This document shows positions 9,413 through 16,950 of a stretch of 62,159 nucleotides of DNA, piece after piece (the first letter of the stretch is position 1; every line of letters begins with the position of its first letter). The position numbers and the translations under genes were made by a program. The DNA lies in assembly GCA_038063315.1 (NCBI GenBank), contig JBBTVI010000008.1, positions 1 to 62,159 of the forward strand, given 5' to 3'. The notes below the pieces were generated by a model that saw only the letters and a list, made by a program, of their open reading frames with translations, made no database searches and was not told the DNA's origin. This stretch comes from JBBTVI01 sp038063315 (lineage in GTDB: Bacteria > Patescibacteriota > Minisyncoccia > Sungbacterales > HO2-52-23).

Positions 9413-11599
9413 TTATACCGGAAGCGGCAGGGAAAAGGAAAATGTGGAACCCTTGCCTTTGGTGGATGTGAAGAAGAGTTTGCCACCCATTTTTTCAACA
9501 AGCATCCGCGATATGAAGAGCCCAAGTCCGGTTCCCAGGACATCCTGCGTTTCTCGCGTCGTGGCGCGGAAGAACTTTTGGAAAATGTCCTTTTGTTGCG
9601 CCTCTGGGATTCCGTAGCCCGTATCCCGGACTTCGATGATACACGATGCGTCCGCGACAAAGGCGGTAATGTCCACCTTCCCCCTTTTTCGGTTATATTT
9701 GATGGCATTGGACGTCAGATTCGTGAGTATTTCCTTAAGCCAATGCGGATCTGCCGGAAAATGCGGAAGCGGTCCGCCTGTATGTACTTTTATCGCGACG
9801 CTGCGCTCATCAGCCAAGGGCTGCAATTCCGCAACGACATCATTGATTATCGGCATGATATCAACATCGCGGCGGTCAATCTTGAGCGCTCCGGTCTCGG
9901 ACCGCGCGACGCTCAAGAGATCATTGACCAGCTGTCTGAGGTGGTCGCTTGCCATAGCGATGGCGCGCAGATGCTCCTTGACATCGGCGGGAAAAGATGC
10001 GGTTGATTCGGAGACGAGTTCAAGGAAGCCGCGGATTGCGGTGATGGGCGTACGCAGGTCATGCGCGGCTACGAAAACGAATTCATCCTTCAGGCGGGCA
10101 ACCTCGCGGGCCTGGGCTAATTCCCTTTCTTGAACTGCCACAAGATCGCGTGTGCGCTCTTCAACGCGCGCCTCCAGCTCCTTGCTGAATTTTTTTATCT
10201 CATCAAACGCTTTGGCATTCTGCAAAGCGATTCCGGCCTCGACCGCGAAAATATTTAAAAATTGAAGATCGTATATATAGTAGGCCCCTCCGGAGCGCTT
10301 CGATCCGAGAAGGAGAATAGCCACCTCGCGGTTTTCCACGCGGATGGGTACGGCGACGGCAATATCGGCGGATCGGAAAAATTGCTTGAGGGGATTTTCC
10401 GGCAATTCCTCAAAAAGGAAGAATTGGCGTTCGCTGACGGGATTGTGGAAGAGCTTCTCGAAATCCGGTTTTGTCGTGAGTAGTTCGTCGGTAAATCCGG
10501 TTTGGAAAGTTTGGGTGACGACGTGTTTATCCACAATGAGAAGCGCGGAGCGGTTAATGCGCAGTTCGTCGGCCAGATTTTGCACAATCAGCATCGCGAT
10601 TTTTTCGAGATCGGTTGTTTCGGCCATCGCATGGGTCAGGCGGGACAGCAATTCTCCCGTGTCGTAGCGTCCCTTATAGAAGATGCGGTCGCTCACGCGG
10701 CCGGTAACGGCGCGCAGGGTATCGAAGGTCAGCGCGACGAGAGTGGTTAAGAGGACTCCGGCGAGCAGTACTTCCAACTCCGGCACAATGCCGAAGAAGA
10801 ACGTCACGACGGAAAAGAAGGTCAGGGCATAGATCGTCGCGACAATGCCGATGAGTATGGAATAAAGAAAGGCGCGCGCGACAATCAGGCGGATATCGAG
10901 AAAGCCATGCCGTACAATCGCATACGCGATAAACGTAATGAGAATGACGGGGAAGATGGGACCGAGAAAGACGAATGCGGATGTCCGGAGAATAACGACG
11001 AAGATGACCGTCGAGATCCCCATGAGGGAGAAAGAGGCAATGACGCCGGCAAGGAGATGGCGGAGTTTCATCTTCTCCTCGCCCTGGGCTCTGCGATGTT
11101 TGAGGATAAGGATGATAAAGCTGAGAATAAAAAGTCCGATGAAATCCAGGAAGAAAACCGGCATTCCGGGGCCGGGGACGGGGATGGGCTCGCCTTCCGG
11201 ATAATGGATTGATTGAAACACAAAAGGCATAAGCGATGCGGCCGCAGATGCGATCATGAGGAACAATAGGAGCGCGATAAAACGGCGGCGCATCGTTATG
11301 CGGTGTCCGGGAAACGTATGGACGAGAAGAACGAGAATAGGGCCGATGAATGACGTGACGAACATGACGGCGCGTATCCAGAAGAGTTGATCGTCAGGAG
11401 TTTGGCGTGGCGGGTGAAGCGACAGGAAATTGACGATAATGTAGAAGTCAATGGCAATAGCGAGCAATAAAAAGAGCCGGTGCGTCCAGCTTTTTGGATT
11501 GCGGATATGGATGATGGCGCCCAGCGCGGATGTCGCCGTCAGGGCCAGAACGCCGAGGAGGATTTCAATGGTGAGGGTGTTGGCGGTCATCGTCTGCAT
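9413..11599 (-). CDS. 7TM-GAF histidine kinase (HK2)
   Basis: The 728-aa protein shares its first 221 or so residues with HK1. Two further membrane helices follow (LYSILIGIVATIYALTFFSV region), then RVSDRIFYKGRYDTGELLSR. A GAF-like domain spans about residues 310-480 and a coiled coil ends in KELEARVEERTRDL. The transmitter has H-box EFVFVAAHDLRTPITAIRGF, N-box NLTSNAIKYN, G1 DTGYGI and G2 GTGLGLFISR. The layout suggests combined membrane and cytoplasmic sensing. Its start lies 14 bp from the divergent nitroreductase gene, and TATACT sits 8 bp before the ATG. Confidence 0.92.
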   Translation of the reverse strand: MQTMTANTLTIEILLGVLALTATSALGAIIHIRNPKSWTHRLFLLLAIAIDFYIIVNFLSLHPPRQTPDDQLFWIRAVMFVTSFIGPILVLLVHTFPGHRITMRRRFIALLLFLMIASAAASLMPFVFQSIHYPEGEPIPVPGPGMPVFFLDFIGLFILSFIILILKHRRAQGEEKMKLRHLLAGVIASFSLMGISTVIFVVILRTSAFVFLGPIFPVILITFIAYAIVRHGFLDIRLIVARAFLYSILIGIVATIYALTFFSVVTFFFGIVPELEVLLAGVLLTTLVALTFDTLRAVTGRVSDRIFYKGRYDTGELLSRLTHAMAETTDLEKIAMLIVQNLADELRINRSALLIVDKHVVTQTFQTGFTDELLTTKPDFEKLFHNPVSERQFFLFEELPENPLKQFFRSADIAVAVPIRVENREVAILLLGSKRSGGAYYIYDLQFLNIFAVEAGIALQNAKAFDEIKKFSKELEARVEERTRDLVAVQERELAQAREVARLKDEFVFVAAHDLRTPITAIRGFLELVSESTASFPADVKEHLRAIAMASDHLRQLVNDLLSVARSETGALKIDRRDVDIMPIINDVVAELQPLADERSVAIKVHTGGPLPHFPADPHWLKEILTNLTSNAIKYNRKRGKVDITAFVADASCIIEVRDTGYGIPEAQQKDIFQKFFRATTRETQDVLGTGLGLFISRMLVEKMGGKLFFTSTKGKGSTFSFSLPLPV
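10914..11576. repeat. 663-bp direct repeat, copy B (7TM sensor module)
   Basis: Second copy of the block at 8205-8867, here inside HK2. Just outside the shared block, HK1 reads KHNLFSIQIF and HK2 reads RHGFLDIRLI, so the switch to unrelated sequence is sharp. Confidence 0.9.
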
Positions 11600-11601
11600 A
11601 G

Positions 11602-11615
11602 TATGATAGTATAAT
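11602..11615. promoter_or_regulatory. Overlapping divergent -10 elements, likely leaderless transcripts
   Basis: On the + strand TATGAT (11602-11607) lies 6 bp before ATG 11614. On the - strand TATACT (11612-11607) lies 8 bp before the ATG at 11599. The two -10 elements overlap, so the nitroreductase and HK2 promoters probably compete. Clear -35 boxes are not evident. Confidence 0.4.
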
Positions 11616-12771
11616 GGATATGAAACACTCTCAAGATAGCGCTATCCCCATGGGAGCGAATTACGCGTGCTGGCATCTTCCGGTTCTTTCGCAAAGAGAA
11701 TTCAATGGGCTGTCTTCGGGTGAACGGCTGCTTTATTTTGCGCGTCTCGCCCATCTTGCTCCGAGTACGCATAACACCCAGCCGTGGCGTTTTTTTCTGG
11801 ACGAAGGACAGAATTCCATCGCGGTCTATCTGGATCGCGCGGCGGTCCTGCCTGCATCGGACGTCAAAGGGCGGCAAGCCACAATCAGCGCCGGGGCGGC
11901 CATGGCGCATCTTGTTATTGCGGCGGAACAGTATGGGTTATCTGTTGAGATGGCCATTGAGGCGGCGCGGAACGTCGTGCTCACGGCGGCGGGCCGTTCG
12001 GTAGCGGAGCGTTATGCCCGCCTCGGGGCGATGCGTTTCGCCGCGTCCCAAAAAGCGTCCCGAGGCGGTGATTGTTTTTTGGCAATCTGGAAACGAAAAG
12101 TGATGCGCGCGGAATTTGATATGGTTACGCCGGTCCCCGCGGACATCCTGCGGTCGCTTGAAAAGATGGCGGATGGAAAGGAAGTAAAATTATACGCGGT
12201 CACGGACACGGCGCGCCGTTACAGTGTTGCCGAATTTCAGGCGCAGGCCGACGGTTTCGTCATCAATTCGAAAAAATTCAGCCGCGAGCTCGGCGACTGG
12301 CTTTTGCCCAACGATTCACGTTCCGGCCTCGGGATGCCTGGAAGCGGTTTCGGGCTGGGCGATGCGGAGGCGCGGCGCATGCATAAGGGCCTGATGGGCG
12401 AGACGCCCCTGGAGCCGGAAGACGGCTTAAAATTCTCCTTGGGAGGGAAGCGGGGAATTGAGACCTCGCCGTTACTTTGTTTTCTCACGATTGCCAAAGA
12501 CGACCCTCCGCATTGGGTGCGCGCGGGCATTGCATTTGAAAAAATGTTTTTGGGGCTCACGGCCGCAGGATGCTATGTCGCGGTTCACGCGGGGATCGTT
12601 GAAGTCGGTCTTATCAATCGCATGTTCAGCGCGACATTGGGTACGCTACGCCCGCTCGCGGTATTTTTCCGCGCGGGGCATCTGAAAGACGCGCGGTACG
12701 CGGCGCGTCCACACTCTCCTCGGCGCCCGATCGAAGAAGTGCTTCTGGCAGTGCTGCCGGATTCCGCCTGA
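11614..12771 (+). CDS. Acg-type nitroreductase-family protein
   Basis: The 385-aa protein contains LARLAHLAPSTHNTQPWRFF, the FMN-binding signature of the Acg/Rv2032-like nitroreductase branch. Later come GIETSPLLCFLTI and the GLTAAGCYVAVHAGIVEV helix. The two halves resemble the duplicated nitroreductase fold of this branch. Family members bind FMN, and some have lost classical nitroreductase activity. It is the only large + strand gene between the 7TM kinases and the ThiF-like gene, with which it converges. Starts at 11614, 11620 and 11650 are all possible. The first fits a -10 box six bases upstream. Confidence 0.75.
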   Translation: MDMKHSQDSAIPMGANYACWHLPVLSQREFNGLSSGERLLYFARLAHLAPSTHNTQPWRFFLDEGQNSIAVYLDRAAVLPASDVKGRQATISAGAAMAHLVIAAEQYGLSVEMAIEAARNVVLTAAGRSVAERYARLGAMRFAASQKASRGGDCFLAIWKRKVMRAEFDMVTPVPADILRSLEKMADGKEVKLYAVTDTARRYSVAEFQAQADGFVINSKKFSRELGDWLLPNDSRSGLGMPGSGFGLGDAEARRMHKGLMGETPLEPEDGLKFSLGGKRGIETSPLLCFLTIAKDDPPHWVRAGIAFEKMFLGLTAAGCYVAVHAGIVEVGLINRMFSATLGTLRPLAVFFRAGHLKDARYAARPHSPRRPIEEVLLAVLPDSA

Positions 12772-12801
12772 TATGACGGCTTGCGCAGCTTTTCGGATGG
12801 A

Positions 12802-14079
12802 TCATCGAAAAATCCGCACGCGGAAGGTTTTTTTGTTGATGATGGCGCGCGGCGGGTATGTGTGGCCCAGGCGTATTCGTGCGATCGTCTCTGCCGCAAT
12901 CGCGCCAGCCATGGCAACGGTGGATCCGAGTTGCGGGATAAGCGTGGAGGTGGGAATCTCGGTTTTTCCCGCGATGATCCGGGCGAGTTCATCCGTTCTG
13001 TATGTTTTTCCGATGAGCGCATCAACGAAGCGGAAAAAAGCAGCGCGGTCCGCGGGGTGATCGTGCGCGTCTTCGAGGCGGAGGCGGATTGTTTGATCAT
13101 CATTGCCGTATGTCAGCGGGAGCATGCGGTCTTTGTCGTAACGGAGGACGTCGAGCTGGACCGCGGAGCCGATATCCGTGAGCATGAGAACGGGAATCCC
13201 GCGCTTGCGCGCTTCTTCTCTGATAACAATTTTGAGGCGTGGGTCGTCCATCTCTTCTACGATAACATCGGCCTTCGGTTCTTTCGCTCGTCCGTCCAAA
13301 AACAGAGCAATCGTTTCTTCGATGATTCCTTCCGGATAGGCATAGACGGAAATGAACGGGTCCGTTGCGTAGATTTGTTCCGCGGTGACCAGCGCTTTGT
13401 TGCGGAGCAGCATCTGGGCCGGATCGGTTCTTTTCGCGTTCGATTCCACCAGGTCACCGTAGCCGAGCCGCACGCGATTGATATTTTCCATTTTGTACAT
13501 TCCCTTATCCGCGATTTTGACTGCAAAGGGCCTGAGATCCATAGCGATTGTATGGAGGATGGAATTGCCGACGCTCCCTCCGGCAACGGCGACGGCGGTT
13601 TGAGCAAGGATTTTGCGGATTTGCCGCCATCCGAGCTTGCCTTTGGGGTCGGTGATAAGCATTGAGTTGCTTGCGGTCGCGACAACGCGGTGCCAGTACG
13701 GAGGGCAGAAGCGGACGAGATGGTTGGGCGCCACGTAATAGGCATATACTCCGTAATCGAATTCCGGTCCGCGCGCGTTCTCCAGCGCCGCGGAGTAACG
13801 GCGCCACTCCGCGTTGAAAACATCCCGCAGCGTTTTGCCAAGATTGTCCGCGACGGGAGATGTCGCCGCTTGCGTCAGGCGCTCATTGAGGCCGAATATC
13901 GTCGCCTGCGTCAGATCGAATTGATTCGCGGGCGGAATAAGGGCATTTTTTGCCGGCGTGATTCGAAGGACGGCTGAACCGTCTTTTTGATAGCGCAGGC
14001 GGCCTGTCCGGTGGGCGCGCGTGACATCAAGAAGCAGGGGTTTTCCGGCCAGACGCTTCGCTGTTTTGACGGTTGTCAT
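12802..14079 (-). CDS. ThiF/E1-like (UBA-fold) adenylyltransferase family protein
   Basis: The 425-aa protein has an N-terminal domain of unknown function (residues about 1-165) and a Rossmann-like ThiF/MoeB/E1 domain. Its nucleotide loop reads AVAGGSVGNSILHTIAMD, and VKIADKGMYKMENINR follows in the position of the DxD...NLNR ATP-binding segment. ADVIVEEMDDPRLKIVIREE is the usual next strand. No CxxC zinc pairs are visible. ThiF relatives adenylate C-termini of carrier proteins or small molecules. The start MTTVKTAKRLAG at 14079 lies 9 bp after TATGAT. Mycobacterial Rv1355c (MoeY) joins a ThiF and a nitroreductase domain, which matches the convergent neighbour here. Confidence 0.75.
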   Translation of the reverse strand: MTTVKTAKRLAGKPLLLDVTRAHRTGRLRYQKDGSAVLRITPAKNALIPPANQFDLTQATIFGLNERLTQAATSPVADNLGKTLRDVFNAEWRRYSAALENARGPEFDYGVYAYYVAPNHLVRFCPPYWHRVVATASNSMLITDPKGKLGWRQIRKILAQTAVAVAGGSVGNSILHTIAMDLRPFAVKIADKGMYKMENINRVRLGYGDLVESNAKRTDPAQMLLRNKALVTAEQIYATDPFISVYAYPEGIIEETIALFLDGRAKEPKADVIVEEMDDPRLKIVIREEARKRGIPVLMLTDIGSAVQLDVLRYDKDRMLPLTYGNDDQTIRLRLEDAHDHPADRAAFFRFVDALIGKTYRTDELARIIAGKTEIPTSTLIPQLGSTVAMAGAIAAETIARIRLGHTYPPRAIINKKTFRVRIFR

Positions 14080-14096
14080 GTTGATCGTATCATAAC

Positions 14097-14121
14097 AAAA
14101 AACCGTACCAATGGGTACGGT
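14097..14121 (-). terminator. Rho-independent terminator after the gene at 14133-15263
   Basis: On the - strand the stem ACCGTACC / GGTACGGT with a four-base loop is followed by TTTTTTG. It starts 12 bp after the stop of the upstream gene and overlaps the promoter region of the ThiF-like gene. Confidence 0.85.
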
Positions 14122-14132
14122 CGGGATGCGGT

Positions 14133-15263
14133 TCACGTCATTTGGGTTATGCGTCCGGGGGAAACGAAAAACCGTTCTATGCTGTTTTTCCATGACGCGA
14201 CATTCATGATTTGCAATTGCGGACCGTCGGCGACGCATACATCAATGAAGAGACGGAGCATTTCGCCGGTGCAGCGCGTATGGGGCAGCTTGCCGCGGCG
14301 CGCCAGCAATTTCCCCAGATGTCGGAGTCGCGGGATTGCATTGCCGATGTCTTCGAGCAAAAGAACGAAGTCGCGGTCGCAAGCGACGGGGATGGCGCCG
14401 TCGAGGGTCGCGTAGGTAATAATTTTTTTTGCGATCAGGCGGCGCAGCAGTTGAAGCAGTTGTTTGACGTCGAGGAAGTAGGCGGGAAATTCGTAGGCGG
14501 AGACGGGACGGTTCACGACGATGTCGCGCTCCGGGCAGTCGAGGAGGAGATACGCGGGCGTAAAGCGCGGAAGGCGCTGGCCATCCGTCAGAGATCTCAT
14601 GGTGAGTGATTTCTCAATGAGTTCCTGGCGGAATAGGCCGGACAAAAATCGAAATGCGCTTGCTGCGGCATCGCAAAAGAAATGGCGATTGATCAGCGCG
14701 AAACAGGCGGCGCTGTACCGATGATGCCGCGAGAGCGCCGTCAGTCCGGCGCCATCGCCGTCGGCCATGTACGGATGAATGCCGCAGATTTTGGAGACGG
14801 TGACGATTTTTTCGATCTTTGCGGCCCGTCCGTTCAGTAATTTCTCAGCGACGCGGCAGACAAGCGATCCGTTTCGGTACGTGCATTCCGCAAAATCAGG
14901 CGTCAACGGCGGTTGCGGGACGGCGGGGACGAAACGCGCGCTGAACCATTCCTCAACGCGTTTTGCGCCGGACCGGCGCGGGAAGTGCATTGTGTAGCGT
15001 ACACGAATGAGGTAGATCCACGATTTATAGTCGTATTCATCAAAGAGAGGCACATTTCCGTAGCGGGCGTACGACATCCGCGCTTCTAACAACAACCGAT
15101 AGAGCACCCCGTATTTCCATTGTCTGTCATCGCCGTCTTTGACGGGATATAGGTCAAAGCAGACATCATCGAGCCTGTATGTCTCCGCAGGATGGGGAAG
15201 GCGCCTGCTCAACGAGAGAATTTCCTGCGGCGTGAGCCGCGCGTGCTGTTCGTGCGGCTTCAT
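14133..15263 (-). CDS. Unknown protein, possibly GNAT/FeeM-like acyltransferase
   Basis: I do not recognise this 376-aa protein with certainty. It is soluble and rich in Arg, Tyr and Phe. The stretch DYKSWIYLIRVRYTMHFPRR, the WFSARFVPAVPQPPLTPDFA segment, IEKIVTVSKICGIHPY and LLDCPERDIV loosely recall the layout of N-acyl amino-acid synthases or AHL-synthase-like GNAT folds. That suggestion is weak. It is followed by a clear terminator, so it forms its own transcript directly upstream of the ThiF-like gene. Position beside a ThiF and a nitroreductase gene suggests a shared small pathway. Confidence 0.45.
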   Translation of the reverse strand: MKPHEQHARLTPQEILSLSRRLPHPAETYRLDDVCFDLYPVKDGDDRQWKYGVLYRLLLEARMSYARYGNVPLFDEYDYKSWIYLIRVRYTMHFPRRSGAKRVEEWFSARFVPAVPQPPLTPDFAECTYRNGSLVCRVAEKLLNGRAAKIEKIVTVSKICGIHPYMADGDGAGLTALSRHHRYSAACFALINRHFFCDAAASAFRFLSGLFRQELIEKSLTMRSLTDGQRLPRFTPAYLLLDCPERDIVVNRPVSAYEFPAYFLDVKQLLQLLRRLIAKKIITYATLDGAIPVACDRDFVLLLEDIGNAIPRLRHLGKLLARRGKLPHTRCTGEMLRLFIDVCVADGPQLQIMNVASWKNSIERFFVSPGRITQMT

Positions 15264-15353
15264 AAGCGTTATTTCCTTTTCAAAAAGCGGTTATCGCAAT
15301 TGCATTGCGGTTTCCTGCAGGATAAACGAAATCCATATATTCCGCAAGAAAAA

Positions 15354-15381
15354 TTGCATCGGTGCGATTTTCTGCTATAAT
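15354..15381 (+). promoter_or_regulatory. Sigma-70-like promoter upstream of tRNA-Lys
   Basis: TTGCAT (15354-15359), a 16-bp spacer and a consensus TATAAT (15376-15381) precede the tRNA gene by about 100 bp. The intergenic stretch 15264-15481 holds no other gene. Confidence 0.55.
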
Positions 15382-15481
15382 AACTCCGTTTGGTGGCGAG
15401 TCCACGACTGCGGTTGGTTTTGATTTTGAGGGATAAATAGCGCGACGCTCATACAGTACAATGATGGTGTGATTTGCTTTC

Positions 15482-15552
15482 CCCCCTATAGCTCAATGGT
15501 AGAGCAGCGGCCTTTTAAGCCGTTGATCAAGGTTCGAATCCTTGTGGGGGGA
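15482..15552 (+). tRNA. tRNA-Lys (anticodon TTT)
   Basis: A full cloverleaf can be drawn: acceptor CCCCCTA / TGGGGGG, D arm GCTC...GAGC, anticodon stem GCGGC / GCCGT with loop CTTTTAA (anticodon TTT), and T arm CAAGG TTCGAAT CCTTG. The 3' end reads ACAC, so the CCA end is not encoded. Confidence 0.95.
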
Positions 15553-15590
15553 CACTTTAGAAAAGCGCAAGCCAAAGAAAGTCGCAGCTA

Positions 15591-15830
15591 CTACTTCGGG
15601 TGTGCAATAAGGTCAAGGAGGATGTACGCGTCTCCCTCGATACGGAAGTAGAAACGCCAGTCACGGGTTACCCGCGCTTGCCAACGCTCGGCATCGTATT
15701 TCTTGGCGCGGAGCGAGGGGTGTTGGATATCATGGCGAAGAAAAGCCACCTGCTTGAGCAACGCTCGTTTGATCGCAGGTGGCGCTTTGGCGTAGGCCCG
15801 ATCAAAGTGTCTGGTGGCGAGAATCTGCAT
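15591..15830 (-). CDS. RelE/ParE-family toxin (toxin-antitoxin pair 1)
   Basis: The 79-aa basic protein starts MQILATRHFDRAYAKAPPAI and contains RWQARVTRDWRFYFRIEGD followed by ILLDLIAHPK. This is the compact RelE/ParE fold. Members of the family are usually ribosome-dependent mRNA interferases or gyrase poisons. The conserved Arg residues in the central strands are present. Its ATG overlaps the stop codon of the antitoxin gene by one base (TAATG), the classical order antitoxin then toxin. A paralogous pair of the same architecture is found at 23491-24104. Confidence 0.85.
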   Translation of the reverse strand: MQILATRHFDRAYAKAPPAIKRALLKQVAFLRHDIQHPSLRAKKYDAERWQARVTRDWRFYFRIEGDAYILLDLIAHPK

Positions 15831-16132
15831 TATTCGCGCACCGCATCAAGATGTCGTTTGAGTTCATCGACCGTGGCAAACGGACCGCTCACCCGACCGG
15901 CCCGGATATCCTCCTCTGCCTCGGCAAGGCGGCGATCAATCTCAGGATGCTTCTCGACAAGCTGCTTTGGGGTGAGCACCAATTTGCTTCCCTGGCGCTC
16001 GACATCAACGTAATCACCCGGGGCGAGTTCCAGTTCATCATAGAGTTTTTTCGGAATCACAATCTGGCGGCTTGCGCCCACCTTGACTGTCGGCGTAACC
16101 GCACCCTTCCGTTGCATGAGTTGTAGATTCAT
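15830..16132 (-). CDS. AbrB/SpoVT-type antitoxin (pair 1)
   Basis: The 100-aa antitoxin has an N-terminal SpoVT-AbrB swapped-hairpin DNA-binding domain (VKVGASRQIVIPKKLYDELE, then LAPGDYVDVERQGSKLVLTP). An acidic helical tail (EIDRRLAEAEEDIRAGRVSG) probably wraps the toxin. ATG 16132 was chosen because it lies just after a strong promoter and directly before the fold. It overlaps the toxin gene by one base. Autoregulation through the promoter at 16143-16168 is expected from the family. Confidence 0.85.
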   Translation of the reverse strand: MNLQLMQRKGAVTPTVKVGASRQIVIPKKLYDELELAPGDYVDVERQGSKLVLTPKQLVEKHPEIDRRLAEAEEDIRAGRVSGPFATVDELKRHLDAVRE

Positions 16133-16142
16133 ATATTTGTAT

Positions 16143-16168
16143 ATTATAACTTCTCCGCACATCGTCAA
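16143..16168 (-). promoter_or_regulatory. Promoter of toxin-antitoxin pair 1
   Basis: On the - strand TTGACG (16168-16163) and TATAAT (16148-16143) are present, with the antitoxin ATG only 10 bp after the -10. The spacer to TATAAT is 14 bp. A 16-bp spacer gives the alternative TAATAT. The leader is at most a few bases. Confidence 0.55.
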
Positions 16169-16336
16169 GGGTTTATGGGGTAACCGCTCACCAGTCAAGG
16201 AAGGATTTGGCTTATTAAGGGCATTTTCGTGCATTCCCATGGCTTTATCCATAATGAAACGGTAACGAAAAATGGCTTATCCAAGGGGTTTGGGCGTGCG
16301 AAACCCTCAACCGGTGAGCGCTTACATGAGTTTCTC

Positions 16337-16365
16337 TTGCTTTTTAAGCATAATTATGCTATAAT
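16337..16365 (+). promoter_or_regulatory. Strong promoter giving a leaderless mRNA
   Basis: TTGCTT (16337-16342), a 17-bp spacer and consensus TATAAT (16360-16365) are followed after six bases by the GTG start at 16372. The transcription start should coincide with the start codon. Confidence 0.65.
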
Positions 16366-16371
16366 TTAGAC

Positions 16372-16713
16372 GTGAAAAAGTTTTCAAAATTCGCGGGATG
16401 GGTGCTTGTTGGCGCGTTACTTTTAATTTATGCCGTTTTGTACTTTAGTGGCAATACCGACCCTTCGCCATCTGTCCGCACTAGTGTCCAGGAATATCAG
16501 CAATCTGGATTTGCGAATTCTCTTTATTCCGTTCAAGACAAAGAAAACTGTGTAATAAAGGGGAACATCAGCTATAAAACTGGAGAAAAAATTTATCATT
16601 TACCCAGTGATGCCTACTACGATCGCACGGTCATAAACGAAGCATACGGAGAACGCTGGCTCTGTACTGAAGCCGAAGCGCGAGCTGCGGGTTGGCGTCA
16701 TACATATCGTTAA
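16372..16713 (+). CDS. Membrane-anchored sunset-domain protein
   Basis: The 113-aa protein starts with GTG. It has an N-terminal membrane helix (about residues 8-26) and a C-terminal domain starting ENCVIKGNISYKTGEKIYH. That domain continues with DAYYDRTVINEAYGERWLCT and ends EAEARAAGWRHTYR. This matches the short sunset domain found after nucleases and in small exported proteins of Patescibacteria and other bacteria. The domain is thought to be extracellular, and its role is not established. It is a monocistronic gene with its own promoter. Confidence 0.75.
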   Translation: MKKFSKFAGWVLVGALLLIYAVLYFSGNTDPSPSVRTSVQEYQQSGFANSLYSVQDKENCVIKGNISYKTGEKIYHLPSDAYYDRTVINEAYGERWLCTEAEARAAGWRHTYR

Positions 16714-16768
16714 TAGTGGATTAAACCCCAGAATTAACAAGTGTTGATAAATACAAATTTGTTGATGG

Positions 16769-16941
16769 TATAGCCCCCGCAAAACAAAATGTCCCTTTTA
16801 TTTCTGTCATTCCCGCGAAGGCGGGAATCCAGGTTTTTCCTTTTAGATGAGGCAGAACCTGGGCCCCCGCCTGCGCGGGGGCGACAACCGGAGAGAATTA
16901 TTGCGTTATTGAAACGGTCATTTTGTTTTGCAGGGGCTATA
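16769..16941. mobile_element. MITE-like element with 23-bp terminal inverted repeats
   Basis: The left end (16769-16791) and right end (16919-16941) are inverted copies matching at 22 of 23 bases (core GCAAAACAAAATG). The 173-bp interior has no gene but contains a CATTCCCGCG...CGCGGGAATCC-type hairpin and a second GC-rich hairpin, so the whole unit could fold into one long cruciform. No flanking target duplication is obvious. Confidence 0.6.
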
Positions 16942-16950
16942 TCATAATCT

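Noticed and set aside
16180..16325. Imperfect 13-bp inverted pair (GTAACCGCTCACC / GGTGAGCGCTTAC) around a 120-bp spacer
   Set aside because: It could be a degenerate repeat element, but the ends match at only 12 of 13 bases, no second copy was seen, and a chance pair cannot be excluded.
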